A stretch of DNA of 19,152 nucleotides from an uncultured Megasphaera sp. (GCA_900548635.1 URLP01000021.1:1-19152); one strand, 5' to 3'; positions 7,286-14,531 are shown, counted from the first letter of the stretch. The notes: generated from the letters alone by a model not told the origin. Made by a program: numbers and translations.

Positions 7286-8635
7286 ATGGAAGTACAATCG
7301 ATTGTCCAATGTTTTCTCATCTTCTTCCTCTGTCTCGTCGTCAGCGCCATCTGCGTTACGGGCAAATTCGCCTTTGCCCAGCTGCGCCGGGAATACCTGG
7401 AGGAACTCGTCCGCGACGGCGACACGTCGCTGAAGCCGCTGCTTTCGCTCTACGATAAGCCTATCGTCTTCTTGGGGACAGCCCAGCTGGGCATGGCCCT
7501 TTCGGGGCTCATCGCCGGGGCAGCGGGCTTTTGCGGCCTCTATGGGCTCTACGGCCTTTTGTCGCCTTTCATCGGCCATACGTGGCTCATCTGGCTCATC
7601 GAAATCTGCGCGGGCATCGTCCTCTGCTTCATCCTCTGGGTCTTCGGCGAATTGATCCCGAAATCCATCGGCCTCCAGTGCCCGGAAAAGAGCCTCAAGG
7701 CCGTGCGCCGCTGCATCCAGCCCTGGAGCCGGCCCCTGATGCCCTTCATCCTCTTCGGCAACTGGATCGGCAAGGCCATTTTAGCCGACCGCAACCTGGA
7801 AGTGACCAATGAAATCGACATGGCCCATTCGGAAGATGAAATCCGCATGCTCGTCACAGCCAGCCACAAAGAAGGGAAAATCGACCAGGTCGAAAGCGAA
7901 CTCATCGGTAATGTCTTCGACTTCGCCGACCGTCTGGCCAAGGAAATCATGGTGCCCCGCCAGGACATCGTCTGTCTCTATACAGAAGAAACCATGAACC
8001 AGCACATGCAGACTATCCGCCAGTCGCGCCACACGCGCTATCCCCTCTGCGAAGACGATAAGGACCACGTCCTCGGCCTGGTCCACATCAAGGATATCAT
8101 GGACCTCTATATCCATAAGCGCAGCAATCTGAACCTCATCAAGCGGCCCATCCTCATGGTGCCGGAAATCATGCCGGCATCGAAGCTTCTCCAGCTCATG
8201 CGCGCGCGCCGCACGTATTTGGCCATGGTCGTCGATGAATACGGCAGCACCGTCGGCCTCATCGGTCTGGAAGATATTCTGGAAGAACTGGTCGGTACGA
8301 TCCAGAACGAACATACCCAGGAAAAAGAAGAAATCCAGCCTTTGCCGGACGGCGCCTACGAATTTGCAGGCACGGTCCTCCTCGATGACGTCGAGGAACT
8401 GCTGCATATCCCCGTCGAAGACGATGTCGATACGGATACCATCGGCGGCTACGTCTTCAATGCTCTGGGCCACACGCCGAGAGTGCGCGATGAAGTGACC
8501 ATCGGCACGTATAAGTTCATCGTCTTGGAAATGCAGCGCTTCCGCATCGTCCGCCTGCGGGCCGTGCCGCTGCCGCCGCAGGAAGTGTCGGAAGCGGACG
8601 GCGATGGGAAAGAAGAAGCCCCTCATGAGGACTAA
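7286..8635 (+). CDS. HlyC/CorC (CNNM/DUF21) family membrane protein with CBS domains
   Basis: Order of parts: N-terminal DUF21 membrane domain (about residues 1-170) with roughly four hydrophobic segments, then a CBS pair (about 190-340) with VPRQDIV and the hallmark YGSTVGLIGLEDILEELVG, then a CorC_HlyC domain (about 350-430). Members are proposed cation (Mg2+/Co2+) exporters; the old 'hemolysin' label has little support. I choose ATG 7286, eight bases after GGGGG (7273-7277), giving 449 residues. The in-frame GTG at 7280 is only two bases from that site. Its 3' end overlaps recO by 32 bases, so the two are translationally linked. Confidence 0.92.
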   Translation: MEVQSIVQCFLIFFLCLVVSAICVTGKFAFAQLRREYLEELVRDGDTSLKPLLSLYDKPIVFLGTAQLGMALSGLIAGAAGFCGLYGLYGLLSPFIGHTWLIWLIEICAGIVLCFILWVFGELIPKSIGLQCPEKSLKAVRRCIQPWSRPLMPFILFGNWIGKAILADRNLEVTNEIDMAHSEDEIRMLVTASHKEGKIDQVESELIGNVFDFADRLAKEIMVPRQDIVCLYTEETMNQHMQTIRQSRHTRYPLCEDDKDHVLGLVHIKDIMDLYIHKRSNLNLIKRPILMVPEIMPASKLLQLMRARRTYLAMVVDEYGSTVGLIGLEDILEELVGTIQNEHTQEKEEIQPLPDGAYEFAGTVLLDDVEELLHIPVEDDVDTDTIGGYVFNALGHTPRVRDEVTIGTYKFIVLEMQRFRIVRLRAVPLPPQEVSEADGDGKEEAPHED

Positions 8636-9407
8636 GAGCGGCTACTACGGCCGCAGACCGTCGCGTTCTTATGAAGGCGTCATCCTCACGGTCCGCAAGA
8701 GCAGTGCCAAACAGCTCGTCGTTACGGTCCTGACGAAAGAAGCCGGCCTTCTCCACGTCCTGGCCCGGCGCAGCACGCAGGGCAAGATGGGCTATGGCAC
8801 GCTGGCACCGCTGGCAGAGATGGCCTTTGACGTTTTCGAGAAGGACGACGTCTATACCCTGACGGAATACGACTGCCGCAGCAACCGGCGTCTGCGCGAC
8901 CTGACCTGGGACGGCTATGTCTATTCCCAGATTTTCATCGAAATGGTCCTCTTCCTGACGGCCGGCGGCGAGAAGGACGACGTCCTTTATAATCTGGTAC
9001 GCCTCTACGGCAGGGCCATCGAGCTCAAGGATATCCGCATCGTGACCCTCATCGCCGGCTGGCAGCTCGTCGCCCTGACGGGCTTTCTGCCGGACATCGA
9101 AAAGGTCCGCGTCTTTTACGGCGGTACAGGCTACTGTGGTCAGCCGGCCTACTACCTTGACGATGCGCCGGCAGGCATTCCCGACGGGATGGCCGAACTG
9201 GCCCTGTCCGGAGCCGTCCGCAAGACCTGGCAGACCCTGGTCCGTTATGCCTGGGGGACGCCGGAGAAAGTCAGTCTGCGCCGGGGCGATTTGAAATTTT
9301 TGGAAGCGCTGCTCTACAGCTATGTCAATCAATGCAGTGAACGGCAGCTGAAAGCGCCGGCCCTTTTGGACAGCGGCAGCTTTACTCGTCGTGATGACCG
9401 CTCTTAG
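8604..9407 (+). CDS. recO: DNA repair protein RecO
   Basis: RecO anneals single strands and loads RecA with RecR in the RecFOR pathway. The OB-fold N terminus is recognised by YEGVILTVRKSSAKQLVVTV, and the helical C-terminal part by TLIAGWQLVALTGFLPDI and FLEALLYSYVNQ. Cysteines that form a zinc finger in many RecO proteins are mostly gone: only C178 in GYCGQP remains at that place. ATG 8604 has a weak GGAAG nine bases upstream; ATG 8625 (after GAAGAAG) is a realistic alternative that would remove seven residues. It overlaps the upstream gene by 32 bases. The last 26 bases also encode, on the other strand, the C terminus of a transposase-like protein. Confidence 0.93.
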   Translation: MGKKKPLMRTKSGYYGRRPSRSYEGVILTVRKSSAKQLVVTVLTKEAGLLHVLARRSTQGKMGYGTLAPLAEMAFDVFEKDDVYTLTEYDCRSNRRLRDLTWDGYVYSQIFIEMVLFLTAGGEKDDVLYNLVRLYGRAIELKDIRIVTLIAGWQLVALTGFLPDIEKVRVFYGGTGYCGQPAYYLDDAPAGIPDGMAELALSGAVRKTWQTLVRYAWGTPEKVSLRRGDLKFLEALLYSYVNQCSERQLKAPALLDSGSFTRRDDRS

Positions 9408-9942
9408 TACGGCTTTTGCCGTGCTGAGGGCCCTTTTCTTTTTTCCTGCCTTTCCTTACTTTTTCGATGTGGAACGGGTCATACTGCCAGTGATGGGCAT
9501 ATTCCCGCAGGCTCTCCGTGATGGCATAACGCGCCGTGTCAGTGTAGACCATCTGTACTTCCACGTCGGTCTCCCAAAGCCGTTCTCTTGGGGAACCGTC
9601 CTTTTTGCCGTACTGGCTGAGGAATTCCTTGATGCGGCTGATGAACCATTCCGGCAGGCGGGGATGGAACTTCTTATAGAGGACGAAGAGGTGGATGTGA
9701 TTGGGCATGACCGTGAATTCTTTGATGACGGCAATCTGGTTGTGACGCTGCATCTGTTTCAGGGCCTGCGTGACGGCCCGGCCGAAGCGCGAGGGCTGCC
9801 AGACATGGCAGCCCTGCTGATGCAGGACTTTGCCCAGGAGCTCTTCTTTTTCATACGTACAGATCGTGATTAGCTGGCAGCGCGGTACCGTCGTAAAAGG
9901 CGTCAGCCATAAGGGCAGGGGAGAGAAGGGTTTCAATGTCAT
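9382..9942 (-). CDS. REP-associated / IS200-like tyrosine (Y1) transposase
   Basis: A 186-residue HUH-type protein. The metal-binding HUH motif is H82-I-H84 in VMPNHIHLFVLY, preceded by an ITICTYEK strand as in IS200/RAYT proteins. The nucleophile is probably Y133 in VYTDTARY: it aligns with the YVDT segment of IS200 transposases, with the same 15-residue spacing to a second Tyr (Y148). The tail after ~160 is very basic. ATG 9942 has GGAGG (complement of 9951-9955). No IS ends or accessory tnpB are seen, so this looks like a single domesticated RAYT rather than a full insertion sequence. REP-like hairpins at 1-38 and 11418-11464 are candidate substrates. It runs tail-to-tail into recO with a 26-bp overlap. 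Family confident, RAYT subgroup less so. Confidence 0.82.
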   Translation of the reverse strand: MTLKPFSPLPLWLTPFTTVPRCQLITICTYEKEELLGKVLHQQGCHVWQPSRFGRAVTQALKQMQRHNQIAVIKEFTVMPNHIHLFVLYKKFHPRLPEWFISRIKEFLSQYGKKDGSPRERLWETDVEVQMVYTDTARYAITESLREYAHHWQYDPFHIEKVRKGRKKEKGPQHGKSRTKSGHHDE

Positions 9943-10074
9943 TTTTTACACCTCCGGAAAATGAGATACATAAAACGAGTTGTGTCTTCTTCGATTGTAC
10001 ATGGGAAAAATGAGAGGAATCTGAGAAATAGACCGTCAATGATTAAAAAATGATTAAAAGGAGGAATTTCTTTT

Positions 10075-11409
10075 ATGGTTCGCAGTATGACTTCCGGCAG
10101 TCCTATCCGCCTCATCCTGGCTTTTACAGTGCCGCTCCTGATCGGCAATGTCTTTCAGCAGTGCTACAACATCGCGGATATCATCATCGTCGGCCGTACG
10201 ATCGGCGTCAACGCCCTGGCGGCTGTCGGTGCCGTGGCGCCGGTCTTTATGGCCGTCTTCGGCCTGACTATCGGTATTTCTTCGGGCTTTTCCGTCATCA
10301 CAGGTCAGCGCTTTGGCGCCGAAGACCTGGACGGCGTGCGCCGTTCCGTAGCCACGTCGGCTATGCTGGCTTTTGGCATTACCCTCTGCCTGACCATCGG
10401 TGTCAGCCTGGCCATGCCGCTCATCATGCGTCTCATGAATATTTCCGACGTCCTCTACGACGACGCCTACCATTACATGCTCATCGTCGTCCTCGGCCTG
10501 ATTGCCATGATGAGCTACAATCTTCTTTCCTGTATCTGCCGCGCTCTCGGCGACAGCCGCACGCCGCTCTATTTCCTCATCGTCTCGTCGCTCCTCAATA
10601 TCGCCCTGGCCCTTTTGTTCATCGTCGTTTTTGGCTGGGGCGTACCGGGCTCGGCCATCGCCCTGGTCATCGCTCAGGCTGTCTCGGCCGTTCTCTGCCT
10701 GCTCTTTATGCGCCGCCGCTTTCCTATGCTGCGCCTGACGCGCTCGGACTGGCGCTTCGACCGGGCCTTTGCCTGGCAGCACCTGCGCCTGGGCCTGCCC
10801 ATGGCCGTCCAGTTCCTGATCATTTCCATGGGCATTCTCGTCCTCCAGTCCGTCTGCAATACCTTCGGCCCGGAAACGATTGCAGGCTTCGTCTCGGCCA
10901 CGAAAATCGAACAGCTCGCCCTGCAGCCGATGGTCTCCTTCGGCATCGCCATGGCCGTCTATTCAGCCCAGAACTACGGCGCCTGCAAGTATGACCGCAT
11001 CCGTCAGGGCGTGCGCCAGTGCTCCCTCGTCTCCTTTGCCTTCTGCTGCGTTGCGGCAGTAGCCATGTATTTCTTCGGCCGCGACGTCATCGCCCTCTTC
11101 ACGGCGGACCACGATGAAGTCCTCATGGAACAGGCCTTCCTCTACTTAAAGATGTCCGTGCCGTTCTACCTCTTTTTGGGCCAGATTTTCGTCTACCGCA
11201 ACGCCCTTCAGGGCATGGGCATTTCCAGCGTGCCTCTGATCAGCAGCATCCTCGAACTGACAGGCCGCGGCATCTCGGCCCTCGTCCTGGCCGCCATGTG
11301 GGGGTATTTTGGCATCTGTTGCGCCAGCCCCATCTGCTGGGTCGTCGCCTGCCTCTTCACAGGCGGCTCCTACTTCTGGGTCACTAGGAGTTTGAAGTTT
11401 GGTATTTGA
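10075..11409 (+). CDS. MATE-family multidrug efflux transporter
   Basis: 444-residue polytopic inner-membrane protein with about twelve hydrophobic segments in two similar halves. The N terminus (SPIRLILAFTVPLLIGNVFQQCYNIADIIIVG) is typical of MATE proteins, which export drugs or metabolites against Na+ or H+. ATG 10075 follows AAAAGGAGG (10056-10064) by ten bases. The 132-bp gap upstream is divergent with the transposase; I see no convincing -35/-10 pair there, only a doubled ATGATTAAAA near 10040. The last codons (RSLKFGI) lie within a heptamer repeat array, and the stop TGA falls inside one unit, so the C terminus seems to have been reshaped by the repeat. Substrate unknown. Confidence 0.94.
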   Translation: MVRSMTSGSPIRLILAFTVPLLIGNVFQQCYNIADIIIVGRTIGVNALAAVGAVAPVFMAVFGLTIGISSGFSVITGQRFGAEDLDGVRRSVATSAMLAFGITLCLTIGVSLAMPLIMRLMNISDVLYDDAYHYMLIVVLGLIAMMSYNLLSCICRALGDSRTPLYFLIVSSLLNIALALLFIVVFGWGVPGSAIALVIAQAVSAVLCLLFMRRRFPMLRLTRSDWRFDRAFAWQHLRLGLPMAVQFLIISMGILVLQSVCNTFGPETIAGFVSATKIEQLALQPMVSFGIAMAVYSAQNYGACKYDRIRQGVRQCSLVSFAFCCVAAVAMYFFGRDVIALFTADHDEVLMEQAFLYLKMSVPFYLFLGQIFVYRNALQGMGISSVPLISSILELTGRGISALVLAAMWGYFGICCASPICWVVACLFTGGSYFWVTRSLKFGI

Positions 11410-11418
11410 AGTTTGATG
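11391..11418 (+). repeat. Heptanucleotide tandem array B
   Basis: Four adjacent seven-base units: TTTGAAG at 11391 and 11405, TTTGGTA at 11398, TTTGATG at 11412. CTAGGAG at 11384 may be a decayed fifth. In another phase the units read GTTTGAA, GTTTGGT, GTTTGAT, the same family as arrays A, C and D. The array includes the MATE stop codon (11407-11409) and runs straight into the GTAG of the REP-like element. Confidence 0.65.
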
Positions 11419-11464
11419 TAGGGGCGCCCACCTGGGGCGTCCCGCGTGAATCCCGTGCATAGCC
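11418..11464 (+). repeat. REP-like element: GTAG plus bulged hairpin plus conserved tail
   Basis: GTAG (11418-11421) is followed by a hairpin: GGGCGCCC (11422-11429) pairs with GGGCGTCCC (11435-11443) as eight base pairs with one unpaired T (11440) around an ACCTG loop. A 5' GTAG and a stem with an unpaired base are characteristic of REP sequences handled by RAYT proteins. The tail (11444-11464) is shared with the copy at the left window edge. There is no U-tract, so it is not a standard terminator, though it could protect the MATE mRNA 3' end. Confidence 0.7.
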
Positions 11465-11499
11465 CCCGCTGCATGGATGATTACTAAAAAAAAACAAAA

Positions 11500-11519
11500 A
11501 GTCAAAATAATACTTGACT
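11500..11519. promoter_or_regulatory. Inverted repeat over the -35 of the thioredoxin promoter
   Basis: AGTCAA (11500-11505) and TTGACT (11514-11519) form a perfect 6-bp inverted repeat with an 8-base spacer. The right half is the -35 hexamer itself, so a bound protein would block or replace sigma contact. Candidate operator; the regulator is not identified. A chance match is possible because TTGACT is fixed by its promoter role. Confidence 0.4.
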
Positions 11520-11541
11520 AGTTCTATATTATATGTATAAT
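11514..11541 (+). promoter_or_regulatory. Strong sigma-A promoter of trxA-trxB
   Basis: TTGACT (11514-11519), a 16-base spacer, then a consensus TATAAT (11536-11541), inside a very AT-rich stretch. Transcription should start near 11548. It is the best-matching promoter in the window, suggesting high expression of the thioredoxin system. Confidence 0.85.
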
Positions 11542-11544
11542 ATA

Positions 11545-11564
11545 AATAACAAATAAATGTTATT
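11545..11564. promoter_or_regulatory. Inverted repeat at the trxA transcription start
   Basis: AATAACA (11545-11551) and TGTTATT (11558-11564) form a perfect 7-bp inverted repeat around a 6-base centre, beginning just after the -10. The position is that of a repressor site; as RNA it would be only a weak AT hairpin. The centre lies 45 bp from that of the repeat over the -35. Confidence 0.45.
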
Positions 11565-11595
11565 GATTATTTCTCCATGAAAGGTGGTTTTCCTT

Positions 11596-11913
11596 ATGGA
11601 ATACAAATTCACAGCAGCTAATTTCCAGAAAGAAGTCGTAGAAAGCAAGATCCCTGTCATGATCGATTTTTATGCCGACTGGTGCGGCCCGTGCCAGATG
11701 ATGGGCCCTGTCGTTGCCAACTTCGCTGAAGCCTATGACGGCAAGATTAAGATCGGCAAAGTCAACTCCGATGAAGAACCGCAGCTGGCGCAGCAGTTCC
11801 AGGTCATGAGCATCCCGAACTTCGTCTTCATTAAAGACGGGAAAGTCGTCGATCAGGCTATCGGTGCCATGCCGCCGGCAGCGCTCAAAGAAAAACTCGA
11901 CGCACTGCTTTAA
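11596..11913 (+). CDS. trxA: Thioredoxin
   Basis: Small cytosolic disulfide reductase, 105 residues, classical length. The active site W29-C30-G31-P32-C33 (DWCGPCQ) is intact, and the cis-proline segment (SIPNFVFIKDG) is present. ATG 11596 follows AAGGTGG (11581-11587) by eight bases. An in-frame GTG at 11584 lies inside that ribosome site and would add MVFL; it is rejected. trxB follows after 18 bases, so reductase and substrate are made from one message. Confidence 0.96.
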   Translation: MEYKFTAANFQKEVVESKIPVMIDFYADWCGPCQMMGPVVANFAEAYDGKIKIGKVNSDEEPQLAQQFQVMSIPNFVFIKDGKVVDQAIGAMPPAALKEKLDALL

Positions 11914-11931
11914 GAGAAAGAAGGGAAGGCC

Positions 11932-12861
11932 ATGATCTATGATGTCTTGATTCTCGGTGCCGGTCCGGCAGGCCTCTCGGCCGCCATCTATGCCGGCCGC
12001 AACAAGCAGTCTGTCCTGCTCATCGAACAGGGTCAGGACGGCGGTCAGATTTCCGTGACCGATGCCATTGAAAATTATCCCGGTCAGATGCTGGAAGGGG
12101 AGAACGGCTTCACTCTGTCCCAGCGCATGGCCGAACAGGCGAAACGCTTCGGCGCACAGCGCGTGAGCGATACCATCCGTGAAGCCAAGCTGGACGGCGA
12201 GGTCAAGGAACTCGTCGGCGCCAGCGGTACCTACCGCGGCCGGACGCTGATTATCGCTGCCGGTGCCAGCCACCGCAGCTTAGGCATCCCCAGTGAAGCG
12301 GCTCTGGCCGGTCATGGCATTTCCTATTGTGCCACCTGTGATGCCGGTTTCTTCCGCGGCCGCGACGTCTACGTTGCTGGCGGCGGCGACAGTGCCGTTC
12401 AGGAAGCCCTCTTCCTGACGCGCTTTGCCCGTAAGGTAACCCTTATCCACCGCCGTGATGCCCTGCGCGCCGTACCGGCCCTGCAGGAAAAAGCTTTTGC
12501 CAACGAAAAGCTGCACTTCCTCTGGAACTCTGTCGTCACCGATGCCGGCGGCGACGGCAAGCTTCAGTGGCTTACAATCCGCAACACGAAGAGCGGCGAA
12601 ACGACGAAAATCGAAGCCAAGCCCGAAGACGGTTTCTTCGGCCTCTTCGTCTTCCTCGGCGTCGTCCCGGCGACGGACCTCTTTAAAGGCAAACTGGACC
12701 TTGAAGACGGCTACATCGTCACGGACGAAAACATGCACACCCACATACCCGGCGTCTTCGCAGCCGGCGACATCCGCAAAAAGAAACTGCGCCAGGTCGT
12801 CACCGCTGCCGCCGACGGCGGCATCGCCGCCATGGAAGCGTATGAATACATCAGGGGTTAG
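11932..12861 (+). CDS. trxB: Thioredoxin reductase
   Basis: FAD enzyme that passes electrons from NAD(P)H to thioredoxin. 309 residues, bacterial low-molecular-weight type. FAD site: GAGPAG (9-14) at the N terminus and FAAGDIR (277-282) near the end. Redox centre: C133-A-T-C136 (YCATCDAGF). The nucleotide-binding domain has GGGDSA (150-155) and HRRDALR (173-179), the arginine-rich loop of NADPH-using forms. ATG 11932 is preceded by GAAGGGAAGG. It ends at a GNRA-looped terminator. Identity certain; partner is the adjacent trxA. Confidence 0.97.
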   Translation: MIYDVLILGAGPAGLSAAIYAGRNKQSVLLIEQGQDGGQISVTDAIENYPGQMLEGENGFTLSQRMAEQAKRFGAQRVSDTIREAKLDGEVKELVGASGTYRGRTLIIAAGASHRSLGIPSEAALAGHGISYCATCDAGFFRGRDVYVAGGGDSAVQEALFLTRFARKVTLIHRRDALRAVPALQEKAFANEKLHFLWNSVVTDAGGDGKLQWLTIRNTKSGETTKIEAKPEDGFFGLFVFLGVVPATDLFKGKLDLEDGYIVTDENMHTHIPGVFAAGDIRKKKLRQVVTAAADGGIAAMEAYEYIRG

Positions 12862-12895
12862 AAAAAAGCTGCCGCGTAAGCGACAGCTTTTTTTT
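12862..12895. terminator. Bidirectional terminator between trxB and the sulfite/nitrite reductase
   Basis: A-run then AGCTG (12867-12871) pairing with CAGCT (12884-12888), one C/A mismatch, then CGC/GCG closing a GTAA tetraloop (12876-12879). Eight T follow on the plus strand and six A precede, so it works in both directions for two converging genes. The minus-strand stop codon (12894-12896) overlaps the T-run. Confidence 0.9.
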
Positions 12896-14453
12896 ATTCA
12901 AATTTATTCACTAAATCAATAAAGTCCTCTTTATGTTCCGGATACCATTCGTCGAAGGGCTGGTTGGCCTTGAGGAGGGTATCGTTGAGGGCCAGGAAGA
13001 AGTCCGGGAGACTTTTGATGGTGATGACGCCGAGGACGTCGCTGATGGCTTCTTTGCCGAAGGCGTAGCTGCCGCCGGCGTAGATGTTGAAGGCTGCTTC
13101 CATCTTGCCGTTCACTTTCTTGCTGGCACCGCGCAGGCCGAGGGAACCGAGCTGCTGGACCGTGCAGTTCGACGGACAGCCGGAGAAGTGGCATTTCGGC
13201 AGGAAGTGCGAATCGACGCCTTTTTCTTTGAGGACCTTGGCAATGTGCACGAACGTGCCGTGGGAGTCGCGCAGGCCCTGCTGGCAGACCGTGGCGCCGA
13301 TGCAGCTGACGGAATGTTCGAAGGGCGTCGTGGCCGTGTCGTCTTTGGTGAGGGCGGCGACTTTGCGGGCTTCATCGGCCGTAAGGTTAATGATGTAGGC
13401 TGTTTCGTCGGCGTTGAGGCGGATTTCCGTGCCTTCCATGGGAATCAGCGCATCGAGGAGGGCTTTGAAGGTCTTGATGTCCGGCGTGCCGCCCAAGGGC
13501 TTGTATTCGACGTAGTAGAGGCCTTCCTGCTTCTGCTTGCCAATGCGTACATCTTCGAGGACCGTGTCGTCAGCGCCGCTCTTGGTCAGCGGTTTTTCTT
13601 CTTCGATGACCAGGCTGTGGCCTTCGGCGCGGGCTTTGGCAGCGGCTTCGCGGACAGCCGTGCGGAAGGCGTCATCGCCGAGCTTGTTGAGGATGAAGCG
13701 CGAACGGTTTTGGCCGCGGTGTTCGTAGTCGCCGTATTTCATGTAGACATCGCGGGCGTAGCCTAAGATATAGTTGGAAATATCGAGGGGGTCCACGCCT
13801 TCATCGATTAGGATGCCGAAGCGCGAACCGTTGAGGCCGAAGCCGCCGCCGGCATAGACGTCGAAAGTGTGGTCCGGACGGGCGACGAAGCCCAGGTCTT
13901 TGAAGGTCGCATGGCCTTCGTTGTCGAGGCCGCTCGAGAAGCTGACCTTATATTTGCGCGGCAGGTTGAGGCGCGGAATGATGCTGATGATGAAGTTGGC
14001 AGCGGCCTTGATGTACGGCGTCATGTCGAAATATTCCCCCTGAGCGACGCCGTGGAGCGGGCTGGCCGTGACGTTGCGCGGGTTGTCGCTGCCGGCGCCG
14101 ACGCAGTAAATGCCGTGATCGAAGCATTCCTGGTAGAGTTTGAGGACTTCTTCTTCGTTGAGGTGGTGGAGCTGCAGGGCTTCACCCGTCGTGAAGTGGG
14201 CCAGCTTGATCTGGTAGCGGTCCAGGACATCGCTCAAGAATTCCATCTGCGGCTTTTCGATAGCGCCGCCGGAAAAGCGCAGGCGCAGCATGACGCTGTT
14301 GGCGCCCCGTTCGCCGTAACAGCCGAATTTCCCCGACGTCCCCTTATATTTCGCCGGCGCTAATTCCTTGGCAAAAAATGCTTTCGTCGCTTCTTCGAAC
14401 TTCGGGAAGCGATTGCGTATTTCTTCTTTTGCTTCTTTTGTGACTTGACTCAT
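12894..14453 (-). CDS. Siroheme-containing nitrite/sulfite reductase
   Basis: Six-electron reductase of sulfite to sulfide or nitrite to ammonia. 519 residues with the two ferredoxin-like half-domain repeats of the family. The coupled siroheme/4Fe-4S ligands are complete: C384-x5-C390 (SCIGATVC) and C426-x3-C430 (SGCPSNC). RGANSVMLRLRFSGG in the N-terminal half fits the ferredoxin-type, single-subunit class. Which substrate it uses cannot be read from the sequence. No electron-donor, siroheme or sulfate-activation gene is beside it. ATG 14453 follows AAGGGG (complement of 14463-14468). Transcribed alone and divergently from the sensor kinase gene. Confidence 0.93.
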   Translation of the reverse strand: MSQVTKEAKEEIRNRFPKFEEATKAFFAKELAPAKYKGTSGKFGCYGERGANSVMLRLRFSGGAIEKPQMEFLSDVLDRYQIKLAHFTTGEALQLHHLNEEEVLKLYQECFDHGIYCVGAGSDNPRNVTASPLHGVAQGEYFDMTPYIKAAANFIISIIPRLNLPRKYKVSFSSGLDNEGHATFKDLGFVARPDHTFDVYAGGGFGLNGSRFGILIDEGVDPLDISNYILGYARDVYMKYGDYEHRGQNRSRFILNKLGDDAFRTAVREAAAKARAEGHSLVIEEEKPLTKSGADDTVLEDVRIGKQKQEGLYYVEYKPLGGTPDIKTFKALLDALIPMEGTEIRLNADETAYIINLTADEARKVAALTKDDTATTPFEHSVSCIGATVCQQGLRDSHGTFVHIAKVLKEKGVDSHFLPKCHFSGCPSNCTVQQLGSLGLRGASKKVNGKMEAAFNIYAGGSYAFGKEAISDVLGVITIKSLPDFFLALNDTLLKANQPFDEWYPEHKEDFIDLVNKFE

Positions 14454-14502
14454 TGTAGAACACCCCTTGTGAAGATAAAAAACTATACTAAACTTGTGCT
14501 CT

Positions 14503-14531
14503 ATTATAACAGACTTCTTTCAAGAAGGCAA
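14503..14531 (-). promoter_or_regulatory. Promoter of the sulfite/nitrite reductase with palindrome in the spacer
   Basis: On the minus strand TTGCCT (14531-14526), a 17-base spacer and TATAAT (14508-14503). The spacer and last -35 base contain the near-continuous palindrome CTTCTT-TC-AAGAAG (14514-14527), a candidate operator between sigma contact points. The match to the -35 is four of six. Confidence 0.6.

Noticed and set aside
9408..9437. recO terminator from the ACGGC-TTTT-GCCGT hairpin and later T-rich tract
   Set aside because: The stem is only five base pairs and the T tract starts about 14 bases after it, interrupted by C; too weak to call.
9382..9960. Complete insertion sequence around the transposase-like gene
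   Set aside because: No terminal hairpins typical of IS200 ends, no target TTAC-type site at both sides and no tnpB were found, so only the gene is annotated.
10039..10060. Doubled ATGATTAAAA before the MATE ribosome site
   Set aside because: Short AT-rich repeat; likely chance or slippage, with no promoter or operator geometry around it.
10050..10994. 314-codon frame overlapping the MATE gene in another frame
   Set aside because: Pro/Arg/His-rich product with no motif; the MATE frame has the ribosome site and family sequence.
12933..13766. 277-codon plus-strand frame opposite the siroheme reductase
   Set aside because: Antisense shadow of a certain gene, rich in V/A/F/D as expected from reversed GC-biased codons.
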